Below are positions 1-8,379 of a stretch of DNA of 62,394 bases, piece after piece. Numbering within the stretch: the first letter of the stretch is position 1; every line of letters starts with the position of its first letter. A program made the position numbers and the translations under genes. The DNA is from Streptomyces scabichelini (lineage in GTDB: Bacteria; Actinomycetota; Actinomycetes; Streptomycetales; Streptomycetaceae): the NCBI RefSeq assembly GCF_011045015.1, contig NZ_JAAKZY010000033.1:1-62394 (forward strand), given 5' to 3'. The notes under the pieces were generated by a model that saw nothing but the letters and a program-made list of their open reading frames with translations, ran no database searches and had not been told where the DNA came from.

Positions 1-2
1 AC

Positions 3-1790
3 GGGGTCTCCGACGGCTTCGGTGGTCCTGGGGGGCGCGGGGGGCCAGGTGCTCCCGGCGGTCCCGGTGGTACCGGTGGCCGTGGTCCTGGCGGACCTGG
101 CGGGCCTGGTGGTCCTGGCGGGCCTGGTGGCCTGAGCGGTCCCGGTGGGCCCGGCGGTCAGAGCGGCTTGGGAATGCACGGCGCTTCCGGTGGCCCGGGT
201 GGTCCCGGCGGTCCGAGCGGCCCGGGTGGTCCCGGCGGCCCGAGCGGCGCGGGTGGCCCGGGTGGACCTGGCGGACCCGCTGGCCTGAGCGGTTCCGGTG
301 GGCCTGGTGATCCGAGCCGTCCTGGTGGGCCCGGTGGCCCCAGCGGTCCCGGTGGGCCCGGCGGACCGGGTGGCTCCGGCATCCCCGGCGGCCCGGGCAG
401 CGCGGGTGCCCCGGGCGGACCTGGCGCCTCGCGCGGTCCCGGTGGGCCTGGTGGCCCCAGCGGTCCCGGTGGGCCCGGCGGACCGGGCGGCTCCGGCATC
501 CCCGGCGGCCCGGGCAGCGCGGGTGCCTCGCGCGGTCCCGGTGGGCCCGGTGGCCCGGGCAGTTCCGGTGCTCCGGCCGGTGGCGCCGGCCGTCCCGGTG
601 GCGGGATGAGCGACGACACCGCGATCCTCACCCCGCAGAAGCCGGCGCCCGAACCGCCCGGCTACGGCGGCGCCGGTGACAACGTCTCCGGGCACACCGT
701 CACCAGCGGCATCCCCGTCGTCCCGTCCCACCAGAACTCGCCGTTCGGGCCGGGCGCGCACTCCGACGGCCCGCTGCCGCACCAGCCCCCGAAGCTGCCC
801 GAGCCGGTCTCGCCGACCGCGCCCGCCGCCGCGAAGCCGAAGAAGAAGGGGCGCAACAAGCTGGTGCTCCTGGGCGCGGGTGTGGTGGGTATCGCCGGTA
901 TCGCGTACGGCGCCGGGCTGCTCATGAACCACTCCGACGTGCCCAAGGGCACCACCGTGCTCGGCGTCGACATCGGCGGCGGCACCCGCGACGAGGCGGT
1001 CAGGAAGCTCGATGACGCTTTCAAGGCTGATGCGGCCAAGCCGCTCCAGCTCTCGGTCGACGGCGACACCGTCGCACTCAGGCCGGACCAGGCCGGCCTC
1101 CAGTTCGACAGCCAGGCCACGGTGCGTGCCGCAGCGGGCAGTGACTACAACCCCGTGTCGGTGATCGGTTCGCTGTTCGGCGGCGAGCGCGTCGTCGAGC
1201 CCGAGATGCCCGTCGACGAGGAGAAGCTGCGGGCCGCCCTGGAGCGCGCAGCGGGCGGCACCGGCACGGCGGCCGAGGGTACGATCAAGTTCGAGTCGGG
1301 CAAGGCCACCCCCGTGTACGGCAAGGCGGGCAAGGGCATCGCCATCGCCCAGTCGACGCAGGCCGTCGAGGAGGCGTACCGCGCGCAGGTGGAGACCGGG
1401 AAGCCGGACCCCGTGCAGGTTCCCACCACGACCAAGGAGCCCACGGTCAGCAAGGCCGAGGTCGACCGGATGATGAAGGAGTTCGCCGAGCCGGCGATGT
1501 CGGGGCTCGTCACCGTCAGGGCCGGTTCCGCGGAGATCCAGTTCAGCCCGGAGAACTCGCTCTGGAAGTTCCTCGGAGTGAAGGCCGTCAACGGCAAGCT
1601 CGTGCCGCAGTACGACCTCGAAGCGCTCGAGGAGCTCTACGGCACGACGTTCGACGGCGTGACGATCCAACGGGGCAACGGGAAGAAGACGGCGGTCACG
1701 CCCCAGGACGTGGTCGGCGCGCTGAGGCCCGCGCTCCTCGGCAAGTCGGCGGCGGACCGCGTCGGCGAGATCGAGACGAATCCGAACTAG
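3..1790 (+). CDS. Gly/Pro-rich membrane-anchored protein with YoaR-type (PG_binding_4) repeats, 5' end missing
   Basis: The frame is open from the first bases, so the true start lies upstream. The visible N-terminal ~200 residues are almost entirely Gly-Pro-Gly/Gly-Gly-Pro collagen-like triplets. A more mixed linker follows, then a basic stretch (KPKKKGRNK) and one transmembrane helix near visible residue 286 ([19 protein letters not shown]). The rest should be extracytoplasmic and contains two related segments, nt ~955-1290 and ~1440-1780, that look like the putative peptidoglycan-binding YoaR/PG_binding_4 fold found beside VanW domains. I see no VanW domain. Because the Gly/Pro tract precedes the only helix, it is probably cytoplasmic, unlike surface collagens. 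A TTG at 168 and an ATG at 174 exist, but the repeat continues upstream in frame, so they are probably internal. The stop is a TAG inside a 10-bp tandem repeat. Confidence 0.8.
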   Translation, partial: GVSDGFGGPGGRGGPGAPGGPGGTGGRGPGGPGGPGGPGGPGGLSGPGGPGGQSGLGMHGASGGPGGPGGPSGPGGPGGPSGAGGPGGPGGPAGLSGSGGPGDPSRPGGPGGPSGPGGPGGPGGSGIPGGPGSAGAPGGPGASRGPGGPGGPSGPGGPGGPGGSGIPGGPGSAGASRGPGGPGGPGSSGAPAGGAGRPGGGMSDDTAILTPQKPAPEPPGYGGAGDNVSGHTVTSGIPVVPSHQNSPFGPGAHSDGPLPHQPPKLPEPVSPTAPAAAKPKKKGRNKLVLLGAGVVGIAGIAYGAGLLMNHSDVPKGTTVLGVDIGGGTRDEAVRKLDDAFKADAAKPLQLSVDGDTVALRPDQAGLQFDSQATVRAAAGSDYNPVSVIGSLFGGERVVEPEMPVDEEKLRAALERAAGGTGTAAEGTIKFESGKATPVYGKAGKGIAIAQSTQAVEEAYRAQVETGKPDPVQVPTTTKEPTVSKAEVDRMMKEFAEPAMSGLVTVRAGSAEIQFSPENSLWKFLGVKAVNGKLVPQYDLEALEELYGTTFDGVTIQRGNGKKTAVTPQDVVGALRPALLGKSAADRVGEIETNPN

Positions 1791-1820
1791 TTCGGACTAG
1801 TCCGAACTAGTCCGAACCAG
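1781..1820. repeat. Four 10-bp tandem repeats spanning two convergent stop codons
   Basis: Four successive 10-bp units (TCCGAACTAG, TTCGGACTAG, TCCGAACTAG, TCCGAACCAG). The TAG in the first unit ends the plus-strand gene. A CTA within the third supplies the TAG of the minus-strand gene. CTAG is rare in high-GC actinomycetes, so three in a row is conspicuous. The first two units also form an inverted repeat. Confidence 0.9.
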
Positions 1821-2572
1821 ACGGTTCGATGTCCACGGCGAGCCCGGTCGTCGCAACGTCGACCGGGCCGTCGTACGCCCCGGCGGCCGCCCGCACCGCG
1901 GTCGCCGGATCCGTTCCCGGCCACAGGTGGGTCAGGAGCAGCCGGGCCACGCCCGCCTCTGCCGCGTACCGCCCGGCCAGGACGGCGGTCAGCAGGTACG
2001 GGGCGTCCTCGTCCGGGACCTGGTGGGGGTACGTCGCCTCGGAGAGCAGGACGTCGGCGTCGCGGGCGAGGCGGACGATCTCCGGGCTCGGACCGGTGTC
2101 CCCGGTGTACGCCAGGACGCCGTCCGCCGTGGTCAGGCGCAGGCCCGCGTTCGTGACGTGGTGCGGGAGCGGCGCCGTCACGACGGTGAAGGGGCCGGCC
2201 GTGAGCACGGCGCCCGGCGCGAAGTCGCGGCGGCTGTACGCGGGCGCGAGCATGCCCGGCCGGTCGAGCGCCAGGACCGCGTCGAGGGCGCCGGAGGGCG
2301 CGTACAGGGGCAGCGCGGGCGGTGGATCGTCGGCGAGCGCCCGGGCGCGGAGCAGGGGGTTCAGGTCGGCGCAGTGGTCGGGGTGCCCGTGGGTGACCAG
2401 GACGGCGTCGACCGCGTCGGCGGTGATGTGATCGAGCAGGCGCGGGAGCGTCGCGTACCCCGGATCGACGAGCAGCCGGAAGCCGGAAGCCGGACTGCTC
2501 CACGAGGTAGCCGCTGCATCCCTGGTCGGCCGTGGGCCACGCACCGGTGCCGCCGAGCACAGTCAGTCTCAT
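1807..2572 (-). pseudogene. MBL-fold metallo-hydrolase, frameshifted by a 7-bp tandem duplication
   Basis: The typical start of this family (MRLTVLGGTGAWPTADQGCSGYLVEQ) begins at the ATG at 2572. The rest, including the metal-binding motif THGHPDH and the distal TGDTG and LLLTHLWPG motifs, is in another frame ending at 1807. The break is at 2474-2493, where GCCGGAA on the plus strand is repeated almost three times. Removing one 7-base unit restores ...SGFRLLVDPGYATL and a single frame of about 252 codons. The 3' part alone could initiate internally but would lack the first beta strand. Intact members are cytoplasmic beta-lactamase-fold hydrolases of the RNase Z/arylsulfatase-like type, substrate unknown. 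This could be a true mutation, a reversible slippage site or a sequencing error. Confidence 0.85.
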
Positions 2573-2664
2573 CCCGCCGCTGCCCCTCCGCAGCCGTGCC
2601 GACGGGCGGAGTCACCGTACCCAGCCGTGACGGCGGCGTCACCGTACGGGGTACGCGGATCTGA

Positions 2665-3516
2665 TCAGTTGAGCATCGCGCGGGCCGCGCGGGCCTGTTG
2701 GCGTACCTGGTCCGCGGCCGGTTCGTCGACCGGGGCCACGACATCGGCGTACGCGTCGAGTTCCGTGGCGCCCGTGAGGAAGTCGCCGCGCTGGACGAGG
2801 AGTTGGGCGCGGTCGTAGCGGAGGCGGGCGGGGTGGGACGGGAGGAGCAGGGAGAGGTCCACGGCCCACAGGGCGACGTCGCCGCGTTCGGGGCGGGCGG
2901 CGGCCCAGGCGCGGATGTTGTTGAGGATGCGCAGGACGACGTCCAGCGGGTCGGCGGGGGTGAGCATCGAGGGGTCGAGGGGTGCGCCGGTGGCGCCCGC
3001 CACGAGCAGCTCCGTGTCGGTACCGGTCAGGACGCGGCCGCCGTCGAAGGGGTCGGCCAGGAGCTGTTCCTCCGGGGAGCCGAAGCCCACCACGAAGTGC
3101 CCGGGCAGGGCGACCCCGTACACGGGCGCTCCCGCCCTGCGGGCGACCTCCATCCACACCACCGAGAGCAGGATGGGCAGCCCGCGCCGCCGCCGCAGCA
3201 CCGCGTGCAGGAGCGAGGACTCCAGCCGCTGGTAGTCACCGGGCGTACCGCGGAAGCGACAGCGCCCGCCGAGATGCTCGGCCAGTGCCGTGGCCCAGGA
3301 GCGCGGCCCACCCGGCCGGAACGGCAGCGCCCCGGCCAGCCGGTCCAGCTCGATCTGCGCGGCGTCGATGCCCGCCTCGTCCAGCGTCCCGTCCGCTTCG
3401 GCGCCGATGAGAAGGCACAGCAGCGACAGATCGGGCCGCTCGGCCCGCGCCTCGTCGGCGAACGACCGCCGCCAAGCGGCACTCAGTTCCGGCTCAGGAG
3501 GATGAGGGGGACCCAT
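2665..3516 (-). CDS. SirB1/transglutaminase-like family protein
   Basis: A 283-aa protein of the SirB1 (transglutaminase-like core plus TPR) family. Residues ~90-160 hold the conserved block: LLHAVLRRRRGLPILLSV, then VARRAGAPVYGVALPGHF and later DPFDGG. The C-terminal third reads as helical TPR-like repeats (LILNNIRAW..., RYDRAQLLVQRGDF). Family members lack a well-defined enzymatic role. I chose the ATG at 3516 because GAGGCAG lies just before it; a GTG at 3537 would add seven residues. No signal peptide is visible, so a cytoplasmic location is likely. It is co-directional with the GNAT gene upstream (gap 66 bp) and may share its transcript. Confidence 0.8.
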   Translation of the reverse strand: MGPPHPPEPELSAAWRRSFADEARAERPDLSLLCLLIGAEADGTLDEAGIDAAQIELDRLAGALPFRPGGPRSWATALAEHLGGRCRFRGTPGDYQRLESSLLHAVLRRRRGLPILLSVVWMEVARRAGAPVYGVALPGHFVVGFGSPEEQLLADPFDGGRVLTGTDTELLVAGATGAPLDPSMLTPADPLDVVLRILNNIRAWAAARPERGDVALWAVDLSLLLPSHPARLRYDRAQLLVQRGDFLTGATELDAYADVVAPVDEPAADQVRQQARAARAMLN

Positions 3517-3582
3517 AACTGCCTCGTGCCCTTTCACGCCGATCGATACCGCTGCGTGGCCCTTACCGACAGTTTCACCGCC

Positions 3583-4635
3583 CTACCCGCCTCCGGCGCG
3601 CCCGCCGGCGGTGCTGTCCGGCGCCTCCGGCTCGCGGTAGTGGTGGTACGTGTGATGCGCCGCGAACCCCATCCCCCCGTACAGTGCCCGTGCCCCCGCG
3701 TTGGTCGTCTCCACCTGGAGCCACGCCGCCGAGGCGCCCTCGGCCAGGGCCTGGCGGGCCAGGGCGCCCATCACCATGGTGGCCAGGCCCTGGCGGCGCA
3801 GCGAAGCGTCGACCTCGACCGCGGCGAAGCCGGCCCAGCGGCCGTCCACCACACAGCGCCCGATCGCGGCGGGAACGCCTGGCTCGGCGCCCGGCTCGAC
3901 GCCGCCGGGCACCGTCGCGAACCACACCGAAGGCCCGCTGCCCAGCACATCGAGGGCCACGTCGCTTATGCCCTTGCGCTGATATCGGTCCAGCCACGCC
4001 TCGTCCGCCGAGCGGGAGAGGACCACCGGGCGAGGGGGATCCGGAAGATCGCCGAGCGGCGCCAGCGCACCGGTCCACAGCTCGGCGCTCACCTCACGCG
4101 TCCACCCGCGCCCCTCCAGCTCCGCGCACAGCAGCTCCTGCGTGCCCTCGGCCCCGGTCGCGGTCTGGATGTAGGCGGGCAGGTCACGGGCCGCGTACCA
4201 GTCCCGTACGAGCGACAGCGCCTCGTCGAGCGGCAGGCCCGGATCACCGAGCGGCAGCACCGAATTGGCCCGCCGGGTGAATCCGGCGGCGGCCCGCAGC
4301 TCCCAGTCGCCGAGGCGAGCGCGCTCCACCGGCTGCCAGGCCCGTGCGGCGACCCGCGCCAGCTCCTCGTACGACGCCGAAGGGCCCCGGCGGCGAGCAG
4401 GCGCGGACGGCACCACCTTGCCCGCGACCAGCGAAGCCTCCGGAATACGGACACGCTCCCCGGACCGTCGTGTGACCAGCAGCACACCTTCGTCCCATGA
4501 TGTGAGAACGCCAACCGTGTCGGTGAACTTCTCACCCTTCGGGGCGTCTTCGTCCAGCTGCCGTACCGAGACACGTTTGCCCACGTCAGCGGGGGTGATA
4601 CGGACCTCGAGCCGTATGTGCGCGGAGAAATCCAC
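3583..4635 (-). CDS. GNAT-family N-acetyltransferase, long form
   Basis: 350 aa. The C-terminal half carries the GNAT core: CVVDGRWAGFAAVEVDASL (beta strands), then the acetyl-CoA loop RRQGLATMVMGAL and the terminal strand LQVETTNAGARALYGGMGF. The N-terminal ~90 residues form a small separate domain (ITPADVGKRVSVRQL ... TDTVGVLTSWDEGVLLVTR) resembling the barrel-like N-terminus of other streptomycete members. The middle region probably forms a second, degenerate GNAT fold. Substrate unknown. The GTG start at 4635 is preceded at some distance by an AGGAGG. It is divergent from the ferredoxin gene; the promoter region between them is 140 bp. Confidence 0.85.
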   Translation of the reverse strand: MDFSAHIRLEVRITPADVGKRVSVRQLDEDAPKGEKFTDTVGVLTSWDEGVLLVTRRSGERVRIPEASLVAGKVVPSAPARRRGPSASYEELARVAARAWQPVERARLGDWELRAAAGFTRRANSVLPLGDPGLPLDEALSLVRDWYAARDLPAYIQTATGAEGTQELLCAELEGRGWTREVSAELWTGALAPLGDLPDPPRPVVLSRSADEAWLDRYQRKGISDVALDVLGSGPSVWFATVPGGVEPGAEPGVPAAIGRCVVDGRWAGFAAVEVDASLRRQGLATMVMGALARQALAEGASAAWLQVETTNAGARALYGGMGFAAHHTYHHYREPEAPDSTAGGRAGGG

Positions 4636-4655
4636 AGCTCAGTCCAACCCTCCTG

Positions 4656-4684
4656 TTCGGATCATGCCCAAGAACGGAGATACT
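4656..4684 (+). promoter_or_regulatory. Candidate housekeeping promoter of the ferredoxin gene
   Basis: TTCGGA at 4656-4661 and GATACT at 4679-4684, separated by 17 bp, about 90 bp upstream of the ferredoxin start. Spacing suits the main sigma factor; both hexamers are imperfect matches. Prediction by eye only. Confidence 0.4.
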
Positions 4685-4775
4685 AGGTGCGGGCATCGAC
4701 GACGCCGCGCTCCCGCGCGCCAGGCGGCGGAGCCTGAGGAGGCCCGCCAGCGCCCTATCGAGGAGGAACGACAGC

Positions 4776-5096
4776 GTGACCTACGTCATCGCGCAGCCTT
4801 GTGTCGACGTCAAGGACAAGGCGTGCATCGAGGAGTGCCCGGTCGACTGCATCTACGAGGGCTCCAGGTCCTTGTACATCCACCCGGACGAATGCGTCGA
4901 CTGCGGAGCCTGTGAGCCGGTCTGCCCGGTCGAGGCGATCTTCTACGAGGACGACACTCCGGAAGAGTGGAAGGACTACTACAAGGCGAACGTCGAGTTC
5001 TTCGACGAACTCGGCTCGCCCGGCGGCGCCAGCAAGCTGGGTCTGATCGAGCGCGACCACCCCTTCATCGCAGCGCTGCCGCCGCAGAACCAGTAA
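4776..5096 (+). CDS. fdxA: Ferredoxin, 7Fe (3Fe-4S/4Fe-4S) type
   Basis: 106 aa, the usual length of actinobacterial FdxA. The first cluster motif is spread through CVDVKDKACIEECPVDC (residues 9-25). The second is CVDCGACEPVCPVEAI (residues 39-54), a complete CxxCxxCxxxCP. The C-terminal acidic/aromatic extension (EEWKDYYKANVEFFDELG) is characteristic of this seven-iron group. It is a low-potential soluble electron carrier; the partner oxidoreductase is not visible here. GTG start with GAGGAACGA upstream. A strong hairpin terminator follows, so it is probably expressed apart from dapC even though the two genes are adjacent, an arrangement I recall as conserved in streptomycetes. Confidence 0.95.
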   Translation: MTYVIAQPCVDVKDKACIEECPVDCIYEGSRSLYIHPDECVDCGACEPVCPVEAIFYEDDTPEEWKDYYKANVEFFDELGSPGGASKLGLIERDHPFIAALPPQNQ

Positions 5097-5117
5097 GCGG
5101 TACGTACGAGAGTGTGC

Positions 5118-5161
5118 CGCCTCGGTCCCGTACGGCACTGCCGCCGCACGGGACCGAGGCG
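5118..5161 (+). terminator. Rho-independent-type hairpin after fdxA
   Basis: Perfect 14-bp stem: CGCCTCGGTCCCGT (5118-5131) pairs with 5148-5161 across a 16-nt loop, followed by TTT. Confidence 0.8.
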
Positions 5162-5212
5162 TTTGCCGTACGCGCTCCACGTACACGCGTACGAGAAAGT
5201 GAGCCAGAACCC

Positions 5213-6304
5213 GTGTCCGCAGTCTCCGACCGGCTTCCCGCCTTCCCCTGGGACAAGCTGGAGCCCTTCAAGGCAACGGCCGCCGCTCACCCGGGCGGCA
5301 TCGTCGACCTGTCCGTCGGCACCCCGGTCGACCCCGTACCCGAGCTGATCCAGAAGGCTCTGGTCGCGGCCGCCGACTCACCCGGCTATCCCACGGTCTG
5401 GGGCACTCCGGAACTGCGGGACGCGCTCACGGGCTGGTGCGCGCGCAGGCTGGGCGCCCGCGGCCTCACCCACCGAGGCGTCCTGCCGGTCGTCGGCTCG
5501 AAGGAGCTGGTGGCCTGGCTGCCGACCCAGCTGGGCCTCGGGCCGGGTGACAAGGTGGCGTACCCGCGTCTCGCCTACCCGACGTACGAGGTCGGCGCCC
5601 GCCTGGCCCGCGCGGACCACGTGGCGTACGAAGACCCGACGGAGCTGGACCCCGAGGGCCTGAAGCTCCTGTGGCTCAACTCCCCGTCGAACCCGACCGG
5701 CCGCGTCCTGTCCAAGGCGGAGCTCACCCGCATCGTCGCCTGGGCGCGCGAGCACGGCGTCCTCGTCTTCGCCGACGAGTGCTACATCGAGCTCGGCTGG
5801 GAGGCCGCCCCGGTCTCGGTCCTGCATCCCGACGTGTGCGGCGGCTCGTACGAGGGGATCGTGTCGGTCCACTCGCTCTCGAAGCGGTCGAACCTCGCGG
5901 GTTACCGCGCCGCGTTCCTGGCGGGCGACGAGACGGTCCTCGGTGACCTCCTCCAGATCCGCAAGCACGGCGGCATGATGACGCCCGCGCCGACCCAGGC
6001 CGCGGTGGTCGCCGCCCTCGGTGACGACACCCACGTACGGGAACAGCGCGAGCGTTACGCGGCCCGCCGGGCGCCCCTCCGCGAGGCCCTGCTGCGCCAC
6101 GGCTTCCGCATCGAGCACAGCGAGGCGAGCCTGTACCTCTGGGCGACCCGGGACGAGTCCTGCTGGGACACCGTGGCCCATCTGGCGGAACTGGGGATCC
6201 TGGTCGCGCCGGGCGACTTCTACGGGCCGGCGGGCGAGAGGTTCGTCCGCGTGGCGCTGACGGCGACGGACGAGCGGGTACGGGCGGCCGTGGAGCGTCT
6301 GTAG
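5213..6304 (+). CDS. dapC: Succinyldiaminopimelate (DAP) aminotransferase
   Basis: 363-aa fold-type I PLP enzyme. It transaminates N-succinyl-2-amino-6-ketopimelate with glutamate in the succinylase route to meso-DAP and lysine, a peptidoglycan precursor route. Visible marks: an N-terminal substrate loop LSVGTPVDPVPE; NSPSNPTGRV (cofactor ring contact); FADECYIELGW; and the PLP-lysine motif VHSLSKRSNLAGYR. A C-terminal Arg (RVALTAT) fits substrate carboxylate binding. I chose the GTG at 5213 because it begins the conserved DRLPAFPWDKL block; the open frame continues upstream across the terminator but has no matching sequence there. dapE of the same pathway lies 2 kb downstream. Confidence 0.92.
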   Translation: MSAVSDRLPAFPWDKLEPFKATAAAHPGGIVDLSVGTPVDPVPELIQKALVAAADSPGYPTVWGTPELRDALTGWCARRLGARGLTHRGVLPVVGSKELVAWLPTQLGLGPGDKVAYPRLAYPTYEVGARLARADHVAYEDPTELDPEGLKLLWLNSPSNPTGRVLSKAELTRIVAWAREHGVLVFADECYIELGWEAAPVSVLHPDVCGGSYEGIVSVHSLSKRSNLAGYRAAFLAGDETVLGDLLQIRKHGGMMTPAPTQAAVVAALGDDTHVREQRERYAARRAPLREALLRHGFRIEHSEASLYLWATRDESCWDTVAHLAELGILVAPGDFYGPAGERFVRVALTATDERVRAAVERL

Positions 6305-6346
6305 GTCTCGTACAGCGGCGAAATCGTACGTAGGGCCTGAGTCATA

Positions 6347-6397
6347 CGTACGGCGAAGGGGTCCAGGTGGCGTGCACCTGGACCCCTTCGCCGTACG
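6347..6397. terminator. Long bidirectional terminator hairpin
   Basis: 23-bp perfect stem (6347-6369 with 6375-6397) and a 5-nt loop GCGTG, between the convergent ends of dapC and the secreted-protein gene. No base in either arm is unpaired. Confidence 0.9.
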
Positions 6398-6406
6398 AGC
6401 GCTGTA

Positions 6407-6865
6407 TCAGTTGAGCGGAAGAGTCTGCGCCGGCAGCGTGTCCGTGCCGGGGATGCCGCCCTTGGTGAGGCCGTCGGTCGGCAGGGTCCCGCCCGACTTC
6501 GCGGTGTCGCCGAGCACCTCGCCCGCGGAACCGGCGACATCCCCGGCGGCCTGCTGTGCGACGGGCGTCGTCTTCTTGACGACCTTGCCCGTGGTCTTGA
6601 CGGCCTTGCCACCCGTCTTGCCCGCGGCCGGCACGGCCTTCTTGACGGCCTTGCTGCCCGCGTCGCCCGCGAGGTCGGTGGTCTTCTGCGCGGCACCGTC
6701 GACGGTGGTGCCCGCGCTGTCCAGGGCGGACATCCCGCCGAGGTCGGGGGCCGCCGGCAGTTGGGGCGCCGCGCTGGCGGAGCCGGCCGCACCGACCCCG
6801 GCAGCCGCTCCCGCTGCGACGAGCAGCGCGGTACGGGCGATCCGGCGGGTCAGGGGGAGGGACAT
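6407..6865 (-). CDS. Small secreted Ala/Lys-rich protein
   Basis: 152 aa. A Sec signal peptide is clear: basic TRRIARTA, hydrophobic LLVAAGAAAGVGAAG, then the cleavage site SASAAPQ. The mature part is low complexity and rich in Lys, Ala and Thr (KAVKKAVPAAGKTGGKAV, KTTGKVVKKTTPVAQQ), strongly basic in the middle, then TKGGIPGTDTLPAQTLPLN. No enzymatic motif. Similar streptomycete proteins are annotated only as hypothetical or, without clear reason, as ATP-binding. The ATG at 6865 has AAGGAG 7 nt upstream. A basic exported protein could bind wall teichuronic or teichoic polymers, but that is inference. Confidence 0.8.
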   Translation of the reverse strand: MSLPLTRRIARTALLVAAGAAAGVGAAGSASAAPQLPAAPDLGGMSALDSAGTTVDGAAQKTTDLAGDAGSKAVKKAVPAAGKTGGKAVKTTGKVVKKTTPVAQQAAGDVAGSAGEVLGDTAKSGGTLPTDGLTKGGIPGTDTLPAQTLPLN

Positions 6866-7042
6866 GATGCTCCTTAGACGGGAGAGAAACGGTGAAGTGT
6901 GCGACCTTGCCCGGCAGTTGGCAGTCGTCGACTGGCTGTCGACCGACCGGCTGTTGATCGTCCCGGGCTCGGACGCAGTGACTACCGCTCGAAGTCCACG
7001 AAGGTTGCGGTGGCCCAACGTAAAGAGTTGGCAATGCGTCGC

Positions 7043-7070
7043 ATTATCGGCTGCGGAGAAAACCGGGCAA
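7043..7070 (-). promoter_or_regulatory. Candidate promoter for the small secreted protein
   Basis: On the minus strand TTGCCC and GATAAT are 16 bp apart, leaving a ~180-nt leader before the ATG at 6865. The 350-bp gap 6866-7215 holds no gene I can support; it also contains a 12-bp palindrome CTCCCATGGGAG at 7115-7126 of unknown role. Confidence 0.45.
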
Positions 7071-7215
7071 AAAACGTCCGGTGAGAAAGTGTGCTGAATC
7101 CTTACGGCCCTTTGCTCCCATGGGAGTAGGCCGATTCGGGTGTGGCCGGACGAAAACCCGTGCGCGCCGTGGACATGGCGCGCACGAGCGTCCCTCCAAC
7201 GGGTGAGGATTCGTA

Positions 7216-8184
7216 CTACTGCCCAGTGACGATTCGGACTTCGCCTGTGGAGGCCCGGGAACCCGAGCCGTCCGCGCGCCACTCGCTCCCGGTGTTCCCG
7301 GCTATCCAGACCCGGCCCGCGTGGGAGACCTTCTGGATGTGCAGCGCGGAGGCGTTGGCCACGGCCCAGTGCGCCAGCTCCCAGCCGCGCTGCCGCTGCC
7401 CGCCCTCGGCGGCAGGGGTGTCCGGGACGGGGATGGTCACCGTGCGGGAGCGCGCGGGACCGCCCGCAGCCGTGGCGGAAGCCGACGGCGTGGCGCCCGC
7501 CTCGGCCCTCATCTCGCGCCCCGCGCCCGCCTCTTGGAACGCGTCCTGCCCGAAGTCCCGTACAAGTGCGGCGCGCACCGCGTCCGGACCGCCGGGCCGC
7601 ACATCCGGGCGCCCCTCGCAGGTCAGTGTCGCCGCCGCGCGCCCCGTCAGGGCCGCGGCCAGCAGGGCGGCGTCCGGCTCGTGCTTCGCGTACGCCTCCG
7701 GAAAGCCGCTGCGCTGCACGCGCTGTGCGGCGACGGTCAGCGGCAGCCCCGAGTAGTCCGGCACCTTGGCCAAGTGCTCGTAGAACTCGCTCGCCGCGTA
7801 TGTCGGGTCCATGATCTGCGTCTCGGTGCCCCAGCCCTGCGAGGGCCGCTGCTGGAACAGGCCCAGCGAGTCCCGGTCGCCGTGGTCGATGTTGCGCAGA
7901 CCGGACTCCTGGAGCGCCGTCGCGAGCGCGATCGTGACGGCCCGCTCGGGCATGCCGCGGTTGGTGCCGACCACCGAGATCGTCGCTGCGTTCACCGCCT
8001 GCTCCGCCGTGAACTCGTACGACGCGCCGTTGCCCTTGCCCGAGGCGACCGTGCAGCGCGGCACTCCCGTGCCACCGGTGACGTATTGGACCGTGAGGTA
8101 CGCCGCGAGGGCGAGCAGTATCGCGAGGGCCGTTCCGAAACGGGGGAGGCGGCGGCGACGGACGGGACTGACGGGTTCACGCAC
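7216..8184 (-). CDS. Membrane-anchored extracytoplasmic protein, lysozyme-like region, function unknown
   Basis: 322 aa. A basic N-terminus (SPVRRRRLPRFG) precedes one helix (TALAILLALAAYLTVQYVTGG), so the rest should lie outside the membrane. The central part has ATALQESGLRNIDHGD followed by SLGLFQQRPSQGWG. This ExSG...LGLFQ arrangement resembles the catalytic region of lytic transglycosylase/lysozyme-like folds, with Glu of QESG as the candidate acid. A Ser/Ala-rich linker leads to a C-terminal segment ending HAGRVWIAGNTGSEWR. The start is uncertain: GTG 8184 gives a tidy N-terminus but no clear ribosome site. ATG 8235 would add 17 residues including a TTA leucine codon. Related streptomycete proteins have no assigned role. 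It is divergent from dapE. Confidence 0.75.
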   Translation of the reverse strand: MREPVSPVRRRRLPRFGTALAILLALAAYLTVQYVTGGTGVPRCTVASGKGNGASYEFTAEQAVNAATISVVGTNRGMPERAVTIALATALQESGLRNIDHGDRDSLGLFQQRPSQGWGTETQIMDPTYAASEFYEHLAKVPDYSGLPLTVAAQRVQRSGFPEAYAKHEPDAALLAAALTGRAAATLTCEGRPDVRPGGPDAVRAALVRDFGQDAFQEAGAGREMRAEAGATPSASATAAGGPARSRTVTIPVPDTPAAEGGQRQRGWELAHWAVANASALHIQKVSHAGRVWIAGNTGSEWRADGSGSRASTGEVRIVTGQ

Positions 8185-8379
8185 GAGTAACAAGGTAGCG
8201 AAGGCCCCAGAGCCCGGTGACGAGACTATGGACATTTGGTCAACAGGCTGCGGGGGATGGCTCAAAGCGGCTGCTGGGCAGGGAAAGCGGCTGCCAGGCA
8301 GGGGTTCGTACAGCTGCCGCGCGATGGCTCCTGTGGGCGGCAGGCCGGCCGCCCGGACCGCCGCGCTAGGGTCGACCGC

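Noticed and set aside
158..631. Proline-rich minus-strand ORF
   Set aside because: It is the antisense of the Gly-Pro-Gly repeats of the plus-strand gene; GC-rich repeats leave all frames open.
2698..4500. 600-codon plus-strand ORF
   Set aside because: Antisense to the SirB1-like and GNAT genes, which have clear family motifs; composition is Arg/Gly-rich as expected of a shadow frame.
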